Shown piece by piece: positions 28,411 to 38,535 of a stretch of 64,000 bases of DNA. The stretch is taken from the NCBI RefSeq assembly GCF_900109605.1, contig NZ_FOAM01000008.1, positions 124,001 to 188,000 on the forward strand. Direction: 5' to 3'. The notes under the pieces were generated by a model. The model searched no databases. It was given only the letters and a program-made list of their open reading frames with translations, and was not told the origin of the DNA. The position numbers were made by a program, and so were the translations under genes. Numbering within the stretch: position 1 is the stretch's first letter; each line of letters opens with the position of its first letter. This DNA comes from Xaviernesmea oryzae (GTDB lineage: Bacteria; Pseudomonadota; Alphaproteobacteria; Rhizobiales; Rhizobiaceae).

Positions 28411-28712
28411 CGGTCGGGTGCTTGTCCAGGCTCATGGCAGAACGTCCCGGCCGTCTTTCTATCTCGGATGCTGCGCTAGACGAGCGGCTTCGTCCATTCG
28501 CCGCATTGAGCAATGCTTCGCGCCGCAGACGGATATGCGGCAACTCGATCACGAGAGCGAGAAGAGCGCCCCTGAACGTCAGCTCTAGAGCATTTTCCAT
28601 CCGGTCGAAAGCGGCCAATTGGTCGTCCCCAGTTCCCTGCCATTTCCACAGGCTCTTTCAGGCCCGGTGTGGTCTTTTTGCTTGGCCGCATCGGCGTTCC
28701 GCGCGCGATCGT
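28411..28712. other. Gap inside the rkp operon, no gene seen
   Basis: The only break in the otherwise overlapping reverse operon. It includes TCTAGAGCATTTTCC at 28585-28599, which resembles the edge of a dispersed rhizobial intergenic repeat, but a full inverted repeat is not evident. Confidence 0.4.
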
Positions 28713-29558
28713 CTATTGCCGCCGGCGTCGATAGGCCGTGATCTGGCGGGCGAACCAGACATAGAGGAGCGGCCGGAGAAGTGCGCCGAGCCGGCCGAGC
28801 AAGGCAAGTTCCAGCGTGAAGAACAGCGTGGCCCTGCGGCGGTCTATGGCTGCGACGATGCGCCGGGCCACCTTTTCCGCAGGCCAGGGGGCAACCTTGC
28901 CCATCATGATCTCGGCCTCTGCAGGCCGCAGATGGCGCTCCTGGTCCAGTTGCGGCGTTTCTGTGTCGGGCGGAAAGCAGAGGCCGATGCTGATGCCATC
29001 CTCGGCCAGTTCTAGCCGCAGCGCCTCCGCGAGGCCAATCAAGGCCGTCTTCGAGGCGCAATAGGCTGCATAGCCATAGAGGCCGATCAGTCCCGCTCCC
29101 GAGCCGACGATCATCAGCCGGCCCCCACCGGCCTTGCGCAGGCCCGGCAGACCGGCACGGATGGTGTTGGCGGTGCCGATCAGGTTGACGGCGATCTGCC
29201 GGTCGAAGTCAGGTGAGGACAGCATGTCGAAGCGGGCGGGTGTCACCACGCCGGCACAAGCGATCAGAATGCTGCAGGGACCAAACCGGGCCTCGGCTTG
29301 GGCAAGCGCGTCCGCCACGGCAGCGTTGTCGGCAATATCGGCGGTTTGGACGCCAATGGAAGCCGAGGGCGAGAGCGTGCGAAGCGTGGCCGCAGCGGCA
29401 TCGAGCGCGGCCTGCCCGCGCGCGATCAGCGTCACGCGCGCGCCTCTCGCCGCGTAGATCCTGGCCACCGCCAGCCCGATGCCACTCGACCCGCCTGTGA
29501 TCACCACATGCTCAGCAGCGGAGGAGCGGCCGTCAGACACGGTGCTGCCGAGGATCAT
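28713..29558 (-). CDS. rkpH: Short-chain dehydrogenase/reductase RkpH
   Basis: A 281-residue SDR. The dinucleotide-binding TGGSSGIG is residues 21-28, and the catalytic pair is Tyr166 and Lys170 (YCASK). The hydrophobic C-terminus (LLGRLGALLRPLLYVWFARQI) suggests membrane association, as in 3-ketodihydrosphingosine reductase. Following RkpG, an alpha-oxoamine synthase, it probably reduces the 3-keto group of the condensed long-chain amino-ketone. The ATG overlaps the rkpG stop by 4 bases. In S. meliloti rkpH is needed for K-antigen production. Confidence 0.88.
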   Translation of the reverse strand: MILGSTVSDGRSSAAEHVVITGGSSGIGLAVARIYAARGARVTLIARGQAALDAAAATLRTLSPSASIGVQTADIADNAAVADALAQAEARFGPCSILIACAGVVTPARFDMLSSPDFDRQIAVNLIGTANTIRAGLPGLRKAGGGRLMIVGSGAGLIGLYGYAAYCASKTALIGLAEALRLELAEDGISIGLCFPPDTETPQLDQERHLRPAEAEIMMGKVAPWPAEKVARRIVAAIDRRRATLFFTLELALLGRLGALLRPLLYVWFARQITAYRRRRQ

Positions 29559-30970
29559 TGGTTGGCAAGCAGCTTCATCATCTGTTCGACATCGATTGAT
29601 GCAAGGCCGAAGTTACGCTCAGTCAAGCCCTTCAGCCGTTCGGCCGTTACCGCCACGGTCTCGCGAATCTGCGCCTCTGTATGGTCGCTGGTGATGAAGA
29701 AGCGAAGCCGCGCCTGGCCTTCCGGTACGGCGGGATGGATGATCGGCAGGGCATTGATGCCGGCCGCTAGGAGGTCGTTGGAAAGCTGCACGGCCCGCAG
29801 CGAGTCGCCCACCAGGATCGGCACGACGGAAAAACCGCCGCTTAGGCCCGTGTCGAGCCCGGCCTCCTGGGCAAGCTTGAGGAACAGCGCGCCATTGCGC
29901 CGCAGCGCGGCGGCGCGTTCGGGCTCTTTGCGGAGAATATCGAGGCTGGCAATGGCCGAGGCCGCCAGCGCAGGCGCGAGGCCGACGCTGTAGACGAAGC
30001 CGCCGGCCTGGGCTTTCAGGATCGCGATCAGCGCCGCACTGCCGGCAATGTAGCCGCCGCAGCTCGACGTGGTCTTCGACAGCGTCCCCATCCAGATATC
30101 GATCTCTTTGGAGTCGATCCCGAAATGCTCGAAAGTGCCGCGTCCCTTGGCGCCGAGAATGCCAAGCGCGTGAGCCTCGTCCACCATCAGCCAGAAGCCA
30201 TATTCCGCCTTCAGCTTGAGAATAGCCGGCAGGTTGGCAACGTCGCCATCCATCGAATAGACGCCTTCAACGATGACGAGGATGCGGCGATAATCACCGG
30301 CGACGGTGCGCAGAACATGGTCGAGATCGGCCGCGTCATTGTGCTTGAAAAGCCGACGCGTGGCGCCTGAGAGCTTAATCCCGGCCAGGGCGCTGTTGTG
30401 AATGAACTCGTCATGCACGACGAGGTCCTGCGGACCCATGAGGCAGGAGATCGCCGCGACATTGGTCAGATAGCCGCTAACGAAGGCGATGGCCGAATCG
30501 ACGCCGTAGAAGGTGGCCAGGCGCTCTTCGAGTTCGGCATGCATCGGCCGCTCTCCCGCCACCAGCCGGCTGGCAGAGGCGGAAATGCCGAAACCCTCGA
30601 TCGCCGTCCTGGCCGCAGCCAGCACATTGGGATGCTTGTTGAAGCCCAGATAGTCGTAGGAGGCGAAATTCACCAGCTTGCGACCGTCGATCACGGTGGT
30701 GGCACCCGCCGCCGTCTCATGCGCGCGGTAGAAGGGGTTGTCGATATGAAGCTGTTGGCTGGCAAGCTGCTGGGTCAGGACTTGCTTGTATTCGGGCATG
30801 TCCTCAAAACGCGGCTGCTTGCGCCGCACCGTCACCGGCGCCTCGCGCTCGGTGCGGGCCATGCGGTTTCGTTCCGAGGACTGGTGCGTATTGCGCATCC
30901 GGTCGATCAGATTTTCCTTCAGGCTGCTGCTCATTTTCGGGGAGAAGGGGCGTTGCCCGTCCTGGTTCAT
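29555..30970 (-). CDS. rkpG: Alpha-oxoamine synthase RkpG (serine palmitoyltransferase/KBL-like)
   Basis: A 471-residue PLP enzyme that condenses an amino acid with an acyl thioester. The PLP lysine is Lys299 in MGTLSKTTSSCGGY; NFASYDYLGFNKHP, SGYLTNVA, HDEFIHNS and MVDEAHALG are the other family motifs. An N-terminal extension of about 60 charged residues precedes the fold. The acyl donor is probably the chain built by RkpA, whose gene overlaps this start by 4 bases (ATGA). RkpG plus RkpH thus mimic the first two steps of sphingoid-base synthesis. Confidence 0.9.
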   Translation of the reverse strand: MNQDGQRPFSPKMSSSLKENLIDRMRNTHQSSERNRMARTEREAPVTVRRKQPRFEDMPEYKQVLTQQLASQQLHIDNPFYRAHETAAGATTVIDGRKLVNFASYDYLGFNKHPNVLAAARTAIEGFGISASASRLVAGERPMHAELEERLATFYGVDSAIAFVSGYLTNVAAISCLMGPQDLVVHDEFIHNSALAGIKLSGATRRLFKHNDAADLDHVLRTVAGDYRRILVIVEGVYSMDGDVANLPAILKLKAEYGFWLMVDEAHALGILGAKGRGTFEHFGIDSKEIDIWMGTLSKTTSSCGGYIAGSAALIAILKAQAGGFVYSVGLAPALAASAIASLDILRKEPERAAALRRNGALFLKLAQEAGLDTGLSGGFSVVPILVGDSLRAVQLSNDLLAAGINALPIIHPAVPEGQARLRFFITSDHTEAQIRETVAVTAERLKGLTERNFGLASIDVEQMMKLLANQ

Positions 30971-33900
30971 GACCCTGTGGCCTCTTTCTCGATGGCGCTG
31001 CCAAGGTGACGCTTGGCGAGTTCGCTCACCATCTTGCTGTCGTCCTGCGGCTCTTCCGGGGCATCCTGATCACGCTTGCTCACTTTTTCATAGAGCTTGC
31101 GCGTGACATCGCCCACCGTTGTCGTTTCCGCAACGCCTGAGAGCGGCATGTCGAAGCCGGTGTTCTGCTGGAAGCTGATGCCGAGTTCAACCGCCATGAG
31201 GCTATCAAGACCGATTTCCTTGAGGATCTTGTTGCGATTGATCGTGTCCTTGGAGACGCGCAGAATAGCCGCGATCTCGCCGGCGACGATGTCGAACAGC
31301 AGGGCCTCGGCATCATCCGGCGACTTGCCCTCGATCAGCGCCACCAGATCGAGTGTCGTGCCATCGCTGGCGCCCGCATGCTGGTCGGCCCCGCGCAACA
31401 CCACCTCGAACAGCGGCCCACGCACGACGGGCAGCGACCGAGCCGCTCCCCAGTCGAAATCGGAAATCATCACCACGGCCGCGTCGGGCGTGCCCGGGTC
31501 GCGGCTCATATAGGCGGCGACCTCATCCAGTGCCTGGCGAGCCTTCAGCGCCGTCTTGCCGATGCGCTTGGACAGGATCTCGTTGACCTCGGCATTCTGC
31601 GTCAGATAGCCGGCATCGGCGATTGCGCCGAAGCCGACGGCCAGCGCCGGCAATCCTTCCGCACGGCGCCGTCTGGCCAGTCCTTCGAGGAAGCCATTGG
31701 CCGCGACATAGTTACCCTGGCCGGGATTGCCCACCAGCGTCGTCGCCGACGAGAACAGGAGGAACATGTCCAGCCTGTCCTCACGCGTAAGCCGGTCGAG
31801 ATTGGCCGCACCCTTCGCCTTGACCTCGACCACCGGCCGGTTGCGGCCTGCATCGAGATTGGCGATCAGCGCGTCATCCAGCACCATGGCAGCGTGGATC
31901 ACCGAGACCAGCGGCGCTTCGGCGCGCAACTGGGCAAGGAGTGCTTCCGTGGCCTTTGCATCCGTCACGTCGCAGGCATGCAAGCTGGCCTTGACGCCGC
32001 GGCTCTCCCAGCGGGCAACCGCTGCCAGAGTCTGGGCGTCCGGCTGGCCGCGCCGGGTGGCCAGGGCCAGACGCCGCGCGCCACGATCCACCAGCCATTG
32101 CGCCGCTATCAGGCCGAAGCCGCCGATGCCTCCGACCACGAGATGGACGCCATCGGCCGAAGCCGGGACTGCGCGACGGGGCAGGCGGGCCACCAGATCC
32201 TGTCCACGAACCGGCGGACGCACGACGATCTTGCCGATATGGCCGGCATTCTGCATCAGGCGGAACGCCTGGCCGATCTCGTCATGCCGGAAGGCGCGGT
32301 AGGGCAGGGGCGACAGGCGTCCATCGTCGAACAGCGCGCCGATCTCGGTGAAGATCCGTCGCGTCAGGTCGGGCTGATTCACCAGCAACTGGTCGGCGTC
32401 GATGCCGAAATAGCTGATGTTCTTGCGGAAGGGCCTGAGCCCGATTTTGCTATCGGCATAATAGTCGCGCTTGCCGAGCTCCAGGAACCGGCCGAACGGC
32501 TTCACCAGCCCAAGGCTCTGCTCCATCGCATCGCCGAAAAGCGAATTGAGAACCAGATCGACGCCTGCGCCGCCGGTTGCGGCCCTGACATCCGCGACGA
32601 AGCCCATGGAGCGGCTGTCAAAGACATGATCGGCGCCCAGCATGCGCAGGAAGCGGCGCTTCTCGCGCGTGCCGGCCGTTGCGACGACCTTGGCGCCGAA
32701 GAGCTTGGCGACCTGCAAGGCGGCAAGGCCGACACCGCCGGCCGCGCCATGAATGAGGATCGTCTCACCTTCCCGAATGCGGCCAAGCTCCACCATGGCG
32801 TAATAGGCCGTGAGGAAGGCGACCGGAACGGTGGCGGCAGCGACCGGATCGAGGCTACGCGGCAGCCGTGCCACGCCTTCGCGGGCGACCACGGCGTGCG
32901 TGGAGAAGGCCGCGGAGGCAATCGCCATCACCGGATCGCCGGCTTCGAGATCGGTGACATCGCTGCCGACGGCAACGACGTGGCCCGAAAGTTCCATGCC
33001 GATCGTCGCGCCGGCAAAGCCATCCTGCAGCGCTTCTTCCGGCAGCAGGCCCATGGCCCACATCACGTCGCGGAAGTTGAGGCCTGTGGCGGCGACCTTG
33101 ACGACGATCTCACCGGGGCCCGGTGTCGGCACGCTGGCTTCTTCCCAGGCGATGCTCCCCACCTGCGAGGCGACGCGCTGGCGAATGGTGGCAGCGGAAA
33201 AATCGTCCGTGTCGCGCGCGGCAGCCGGAGCAGGGCCGGGAACGGCGCGCAGAACCGACAGGCCGTTGCGGGCATCGACAAGCCATTCGCGCTCGTCATC
33301 GGCGAGCGCCAGCACCTCGGCCGCCGTCGTGACCGGATCGGCCGCACCGCTGTCGATCAGATAGACGTCAAGCAGATCATATTCGTTCTGCAAAACGCGG
33401 GCGAAGGTCCACAAGCCGGCATTGACGGGGGAGACGGCCTGCGGCTGTTCGCAAGGCGCACCGCCCGGCAGGGCCAGCACCAGTTGCGGGCGGGCATCGC
33501 CCGTCGGCTCGCTGGCGCCGTAATGTTCACGCGTGGCGCGGGCAAAGGCGCTGAGCGCGAGCATGTGGGCCTGCAGCGCCTCGGCGGCATCGTCATCGTC
33601 CTCGGCGGGCGAGACGAACAGCGCGCGCGGCCGGCGGCCATGAAGCGCGTTCAGGCTCTGGGCAAAGAGCGCCTGATCGGCATCCAGGTCACCGCGCGCG
33701 ACAATGCGTTGCGCATCGCCACCAGCAGAGCCCGGCGCCGCGATGATCATCAGGCTGCCTGCATCCATGGCGGGATCGAGCGCGGCCGGCACGGCTGCGC
33801 CCCGGGCCTGGGTGACCAGAACCATTCCCGCGCCAAACTCGCGCTCTTCGACCTCGATATTCTTGAGGCCGAGTTCGTCCAGGCTGTTTTGCCATTGCTG

Positions 33901-36900
33901 CGGGGTGGCGAGGCGGCCAACCGGGAATTCGGCCGTCTGGCTTCGGGCAAACCAGCTATCCGACAGGCCGTAGCAGAAATCCGCGAAGATCGATGGCGCG
34001 CTGGCGGCGCTAACGAGCACGCCGCCGTCCAGAAGACCGGCGCGCAGGACGCCGCGCAATGCCGTATCCTCATCGATCAGCGTCGAGAAGACATCCGATG
34101 CGCTGACCACGACGTCGAGGCCGCCGAGATCGGCCAAGCGATCGGCCTTGACGATCTCGACCTGCGGCGTCTGTTCGAAGGCCAGCTCCAGATTGCGGTG
34201 CGCATTGTCACGCGGCTCGAACAAGGCGAGCGTTGCACCATGGGCATCGGCAAGGTTTGCCAGCCGCTGGCTGAAGGCCGGCGAAAGCGTGCCGGCTTCG
34301 AGAATGCGCAAGGCACGCCCGCGTCCCGCCTGCTCCAGCGCCGTCGTGACGGCATCGAGCACGATGGCCATACGGTGTTCCACCGCTTCGGAATGAACGG
34401 CCTGATGGTCCAGCGTCGCGTCGCTGGCAACGGGTGTCGGGAAGCTGAGGATATCGCCATCGCTCGCCTCGCTTGCACGCAGCCGCTCGAGCCGTTCAAG
34501 GGCTTCCCCGTGAACATTGTTGACCAGCACGGCTTCCACCACGCGGCCCGACCGCTCGGCATAGACCTCTTTCAGAATGTCTCCGACCGGCGGCAGCGAA
34601 TAGTCGGTCGCGATCGACCAGGTTTCGCCGGTGTGGCGAGCAAGGCCAGCATCCTCCAGCGTGAAAAGGCAGCTCGTCAGGAAGCAGCGGAAGGCAAAAT
34701 CGCCTGGCAGATCGACCGTGTCGAGCCGTTCGCCACCGCGTGACAGGGCGAGCGCGATCTCATGCGCCGCGCGATAGATTGCGGCATTCAGCAGCAGCGT
34801 CGTGTTGTCGACATCCTCGCCCTGTGCCGCGGCAACCAGCGGCCAGGCAAGCGGCGCCCGCTCGGCCGCGCCGGCCAGCGACGGCGAACGCGGATGCGCG
34901 ATCGTCTGGTAGTGATAGCTCAGGCCGTCGAGCGTCTTGTGCTGGCGCAGGAAGGTGCGGCGGAACCGGCAATCGGCGAAGCTGGCGATCAGCGCACCGG
35001 TCTCGTTGTAGAAGCGGAAGGCGGCCTTGATCGAATAAGCGCTGATGCGCTCGATCTCGGCCACGGCGCGGACCACCGTTTCGCCTGGGCGCGACAGGCG
35101 AATGCTGCCAAAACGCACGGGAATATAGGGCGCGCCGCCGTTCTCCCCGGTCAGCCGGCCAAACAGCGCAACCATGCCATGGAAGGTGGCATCGACCGAA
35201 ATCGGGTTGAGCGCATAGCTGACAAAGGGGTGGCCATTCGCGGCAGGGGCCTTCAGCGTCACGTCGATCACACGATCGTCATAGGCCACGGCCTTGGCCA
35301 TGAGCTGGAAGCGCGGGCCGTAATCCAGACCAAACTGACGCGCCGTCTCATAAGCCACCTGGCTTTCGACGGTCGCGCTCCGCTCCATGCCGATAAACGA
35401 GGGGCGTTCCTCGCCGGCCGGTTCCCCCGCCGGCTTGCGCAGGCGGGCAACGGCATGCACGGCCCAGTCATCTTCGGACAGCCGCTCGCGCGATCGGATT
35501 TCCAGATCGCCCGTCTCCGGCGAGATGATGGTGGACAGCTCCATGATCCTGCTGTCGGAGAGTTCCAATGGCCGGACGATTTCCAGGTTGGTCACCTCGA
35601 CGTCGGCGCCGCCATGGAACTGGCGGGCAGCCGACAGAGCGATCTCGACGAAGCCACTGCCGGGCAGGATCGGCTTGCCGTCGACGACATGCTCGGCCAG
35701 ATCAGGGAAGAGATGCGCATCCACATGGTTCTTCCAGCTGCCGCTGTTCAGATCGGCGCGCCAACCTGCCAGCGTATAGGGGAAGCGGGCGCCACGGCCG
35801 AAAAGATCGGTCGAATCGCTCGTCGTTGCCGGGTGCAGTTCGGTCGGCTCGAAGGGAAGGATCGGCAGGCGAATGAAAGCATTGCGCTTGCCGAAAACCC
35901 GCGCTTCGTCGATCGGTGCGCCATGGGCCACAGCACGCGCCATGGCGCGGGCCACCGGATCGACATCCTTTTCGCCAGCCACGCGATAGAGTGTCGGCAC
36001 GACCGAGCCGGGAATGCCGGCCTGCTTCACGGTCTCCTTGAGATAGGAAGAGAGAATCGGACGCGGCGAGATTTCCAGAAGCAGGGTGCATCCCAGCGCA
36101 ATCGCCGAATGGGTGGCGGCTTCGAAGCGGACGGGCTCGCGCACGTTCTTCCACCAGTAATCGGCATCGAGCTCGGCGCCGTCGAGCGGCGTGCCCGTGA
36201 CCGTCGAGATATAGGTGATGTCCGAATTGCGCGGCGCGATATCGGGCAGATCGCCCTGAAAGGCCTTCTTTGCCTGATCGATGATCGGGTGGTGGAAGGG
36301 GTAGTTGATATCCAGAACCTGGGCCGGGATCTTGGCCTTGCGCGCGGCATCGCGGAACGCGGTGACCTCTGCCGTGGGGCCGGAAATCGTTACGGAATTA
36401 TGGGCGTTGATCGCGGCAATGCAGACCTGACTCATGCCATGGGCGTTGGCGAAGGCCTGAGCGGCCTCTTCGCCCAGCATGACGGCGGCCATGGTGCCTT
36501 GGCCGGCCAGCATGTCCTGGTGCAGCGAGCGCTTGGCGACAATGGTCACCGCATCGACCAGCGACAGGGCACCGGCGGCGTAGGCAGCAGCAATTTCGCC
36601 GACCGAATGGCCGAAGACGGCAGCAGGCTTGATGCCCATGGCGATCAGGCTGTCGGACAGGGCCGCCTGGATGGCGAAGAGCAGCGGTTGGGCGATCTTC
36701 GTGTCGGACAGTCGGCTTTCGAGCGTTGGATCGTTCAAAAGCTCGGTCAGGTCCAGATCGGCATGGAACTTGAAAAGCGCGCTGACCGAGGTGAAGCACT
36801 GGCGGAAATGCAGGTTTTCACGGAAGGCGTCAACGCCCATGCCGGCCCACTGAGCGCCGTTTCCGGAGAAGACGAAGGCGATCTTGGCGTCGCGCCCCAC

Positions 36901-38454
36901 AGCCTCGCCAGCCTCGCCGATGCCCTTGGTCGGATCTTCGATATGGTCGGTGATCGCGCGCTGGATGGCGGCCGGATCGTCTGCGCGGACCACGAAACGG
37001 TGACGCATCGCCGCCCGGTTGGCGCCTGAGGCTGCAACGATGGCGCGTGCCTCCTCGCGCGATGCCTTGGCAAGGCTCGACCGATAGGCCGAAAGCAGGC
37101 TTTCGAGCGCCGAGGCCGTGTGGGCGCTGGCGATGAAGACATGGCCGCCGCCAGAGGCGCGCTGGCGCTCTTCCGGCAGGGGCTCGGGATCGCTGATCAC
37201 CACATGGGCATTGGCGCCGCCAAAGCCGAAGGAATTGATGCCGGCCAGCCGCGCCTTCTTGCCGCGCAGAAGCTCGATCGGATTGGCGGTGACGCGGACG
37301 TTCAGCTCGTCGAAGTCGATGTTTTCGTTCGGCGTGTCGAAATGCAGCGAGGCCGGGAGATAGTTGTTCTCCAGCGCCATCATCGCCTTGAGCATGCCGA
37401 ACAGGCCGGATGCCGGCTCCGTATGGCCGATATTGGACTTGATCGAGCCGATCGGCACGGGCGCGCGGCGCTTGGCGCCGATTACGGTGCCGATCGACCA
37501 GACCTCGGCGGGGTCGCCCACCTTGGTGCCCGTGCCATGCCCTTCGACAAAGGCCACCTGGTTGGCATCGATGCCGTGACCGTCATAGATCGAGCCCAGC
37601 AGTGCCGCCTGCGCCTCGCGCGACGGAAGGGAAATGCCATTGGTACGGCCGGCGGAATTGACGCCGGTGGCCACGATGCGCGCATAGCTGCGATCGCGAT
37701 CCTGGCGCACCCGGTCAGAGCGGCGAAGGACGAAGACCACGCCTCCTTCGGCGCGTACATAGCCCATGCCTTCATTGTCATAGGCACGGCAGAGCCCCTC
37801 GGGCGAAAGCATGCGCGCCTGCGCGAAGCCGACGAAGGGCAGGGGATGGGCGAGGATGTTGACGCCGCCGACGATCGCCGTGTCGATTTCACCGCTGTTC
37901 AACGCCCGCATCGCCTGATCGAGTGCCACCAGCGAAGACGAACAGGCCGTGTCCACCGTCATCGACGGACCGCTCAGGCCGAAAATATGCGAGATGCGGT
38001 TGGAGACCACCGACAGCGTGTTGCCGGTCATGAAATAAGGACCGGCCGCGGCAGGGTCTTCCACCGTCAGATTGGCGTGGTCGAGGCTCGACGCGCCGAC
38101 ATAGACGCCGACATTCTCGCCACGCAGCGACGCGGCCGGAATATTGGCATCTTCCAGCGCACGCCAGGCGAGCTGCAGCAGCACGCGCTGCTGCGGATCC
38201 ATATACATGGCCTCGCGCTGCGACATGCCGAACACGGCAGGGTCGAATTCATAAATGCCGTCGATCACGCCGGCGGCAAAGGAATAGGTCTTGCCGGCAT
38301 TGCCCATGACCGGATGCCAGAAGCGCGCGAGATCCCACCGTCCGGCCGGGATCTGGGTCACGGTGCACTTGCCTTGGCGAAGCAGGCGGAAAAGGCTTTG
38401 TGGAGAATCGGCCCCCGGTGCCAGGCAAGCACGCCCAATGATATCTGCTGTCAT
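30967..38454 (-). CDS. rkpA: Type I polyketide/fatty-acid synthase RkpA
   Basis: A 2495-residue single-module synthase. KS: residues 5-430, Cys171 (DTACSSS), His306 (EGHGTGT), His344 (NIGHTEP). AT: about 525-850, Ser617 in GHSVGE. DH: about 900-1180, His922 in HVVDGKPILPG and the second-half Asp1088 (VDATFH). Residues 1350-1560 occupy the C-methyltransferase position but lack a clear glycine-rich SAM motif. ER: about 1750-2080 with HGAAGGVGL. KR: about 2100-2330 with GGIGGFG and Tyr2249. ACP: Ser2418 in LDSLM. A complete reducing module should make a saturated chain, to be used by RkpG. It is the first gene of the rkpAGHIJ operon. Confidence 0.93.
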   Translation of the reverse strand: MTADIIGRACLAPGADSPQSLFRLLRQGKCTVTQIPAGRWDLARFWHPVMGNAGKTYSFAAGVIDGIYEFDPAVFGMSQREAMYMDPQQRVLLQLAWRALEDANIPAASLRGENVGVYVGASSLDHANLTVEDPAAAGPYFMTGNTLSVVSNRISHIFGLSGPSMTVDTACSSSLVALDQAMRALNSGEIDTAIVGGVNILAHPLPFVGFAQARMLSPEGLCRAYDNEGMGYVRAEGGVVFVLRRSDRVRQDRDRSYARIVATGVNSAGRTNGISLPSREAQAALLGSIYDGHGIDANQVAFVEGHGTGTKVGDPAEVWSIGTVIGAKRRAPVPIGSIKSNIGHTEPASGLFGMLKAMMALENNYLPASLHFDTPNENIDFDELNVRVTANPIELLRGKKARLAGINSFGFGGANAHVVISDPEPLPEERQRASGGGHVFIASAHTASALESLLSAYRSSLAKASREEARAIVAASGANRAAMRHRFVVRADDPAAIQRAITDHIEDPTKGIGEAGEAVGRDAKIAFVFSGNGAQWAGMGVDAFRENLHFRQCFTSVSALFKFHADLDLTELLNDPTLESRLSDTKIAQPLLFAIQAALSDSLIAMGIKPAAVFGHSVGEIAAAYAAGALSLVDAVTIVAKRSLHQDMLAGQGTMAAVMLGEEAAQAFANAHGMSQVCIAAINAHNSVTISGPTAEVTAFRDAARKAKIPAQVLDINYPFHHPIIDQAKKAFQGDLPDIAPRNSDITYISTVTGTPLDGAELDADYWWKNVREPVRFEAATHSAIALGCTLLLEISPRPILSSYLKETVKQAGIPGSVVPTLYRVAGEKDVDPVARAMARAVAHGAPIDEARVFGKRNAFIRLPILPFEPTELHPATTSDSTDLFGRGARFPYTLAGWRADLNSGSWKNHVDAHLFPDLAEHVVDGKPILPGSGFVEIALSAARQFHGGADVEVTNLEIVRPLELSDSRIMELSTIISPETGDLEIRSRERLSEDDWAVHAVARLRKPAGEPAGEERPSFIGMERSATVESQVAYETARQFGLDYGPRFQLMAKAVAYDDRVIDVTLKAPAANGHPFVSYALNPISVDATFHGMVALFGRLTGENGGAPYIPVRFGSIRLSRPGETVVRAVAEIERISAYSIKAAFRFYNETGALIASFADCRFRRTFLRQHKTLDGLSYHYQTIAHPRSPSLAGAAERAPLAWPLVAAAQGEDVDNTTLLLNAAIYRAAHEIALALSRGGERLDTVDLPGDFAFRCFLTSCLFTLEDAGLARHTGETWSIATDYSLPPVGDILKEVYAERSGRVVEAVLVNNVHGEALERLERLRASEASDGDILSFPTPVASDATLDHQAVHSEAVEHRMAIVLDAVTTALEQAGRGRALRILEAGTLSPAFSQRLANLADAHGATLALFEPRDNAHRNLELAFEQTPQVEIVKADRLADLGGLDVVVSASDVFSTLIDEDTALRGVLRAGLLDGGVLVSAASAPSIFADFCYGLSDSWFARSQTAEFPVGRLATPQQWQNSLDELGLKNIEVEEREFGAGMVLVTQARGAAVPAALDPAMDAGSLMIIAAPGSAGGDAQRIVARGDLDADQALFAQSLNALHGRRPRALFVSPAEDDDDAAEALQAHMLALSAFARATREHYGASEPTGDARPQLVLALPGGAPCEQPQAVSPVNAGLWTFARVLQNEYDLLDVYLIDSGAADPVTTAAEVLALADDEREWLVDARNGLSVLRAVPGPAPAAARDTDDFSAATIRQRVASQVGSIAWEEASVPTPGPGEIVVKVAATGLNFRDVMWAMGLLPEEALQDGFAGATIGMELSGHVVAVGSDVTDLEAGDPVMAIASAAFSTHAVVAREGVARLPRSLDPVAAATVPVAFLTAYYAMVELGRIREGETILIHGAAGGVGLAALQVAKLFGAKVVATAGTREKRRFLRMLGADHVFDSRSMGFVADVRAATGGAGVDLVLNSLFGDAMEQSLGLVKPFGRFLELGKRDYYADSKIGLRPFRKNISYFGIDADQLLVNQPDLTRRIFTEIGALFDDGRLSPLPYRAFRHDEIGQAFRLMQNAGHIGKIVVRPPVRGQDLVARLPRRAVPASADGVHLVVGGIGGFGLIAAQWLVDRGARRLALATRRGQPDAQTLAAVARWESRGVKASLHACDVTDAKATEALLAQLRAEAPLVSVIHAAMVLDDALIANLDAGRNRPVVEVKAKGAANLDRLTREDRLDMFLLFSSATTLVGNPGQGNYVAANGFLEGLARRRRAEGLPALAVGFGAIADAGYLTQNAEVNEILSKRIGKTALKARQALDEVAAYMSRDPGTPDAAVVMISDFDWGAARSLPVVRGPLFEVVLRGADQHAGASDGTTLDLVALIEGKSPDDAEALLFDIVAGEIAAILRVSKDTINRNKILKEIGLDSLMAVELGISFQQNTGFDMPLSGVAETTTVGDVTRKLYEKVSKRDQDAPEEPQDDSKMVSELAKRHLGSAIEKEATGS

Positions 38455-38482
38455 GTCCGATGGAACACTCTAATCGTTCAGG

Positions 38483-38496
38483 TCAGCCTAGGCTGA
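38483..38496. promoter_or_regulatory. Perfect 14-bp palindrome upstream of rkpA
   Basis: TCAGCCTAGGCTGA reads the same on both strands, 29 bases before the rkpA start. It may be an operator overlapping the 5' untranslated region. Confidence 0.45.
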
Positions 38497-38523
38497 TCGC
38501 ATTTGGTCGGTCAAAAATCAATC

Positions 38524-38535
38524 ACAACCGGTTGT
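38524..38535. promoter_or_regulatory. Perfect 12-bp palindrome upstream of rkpA
   Basis: ACAACCGGTTGT is a perfect palindrome 28 bases from the one at 38483-38496. On the reverse strand TTGTTATAC abuts it. It is a candidate regulator site for the capsule operon. Confidence 0.45.

Noticed and set aside
31378-37029. Very long forward open frames (1121 and 755 codons) opposite rkpA
   Set aside because: They lie wholly antisense to the well-supported PKS gene. Their translations are rich in Arg, His and Asp/Gly with no domain match, as expected for the complement of GC-rich coding DNA.
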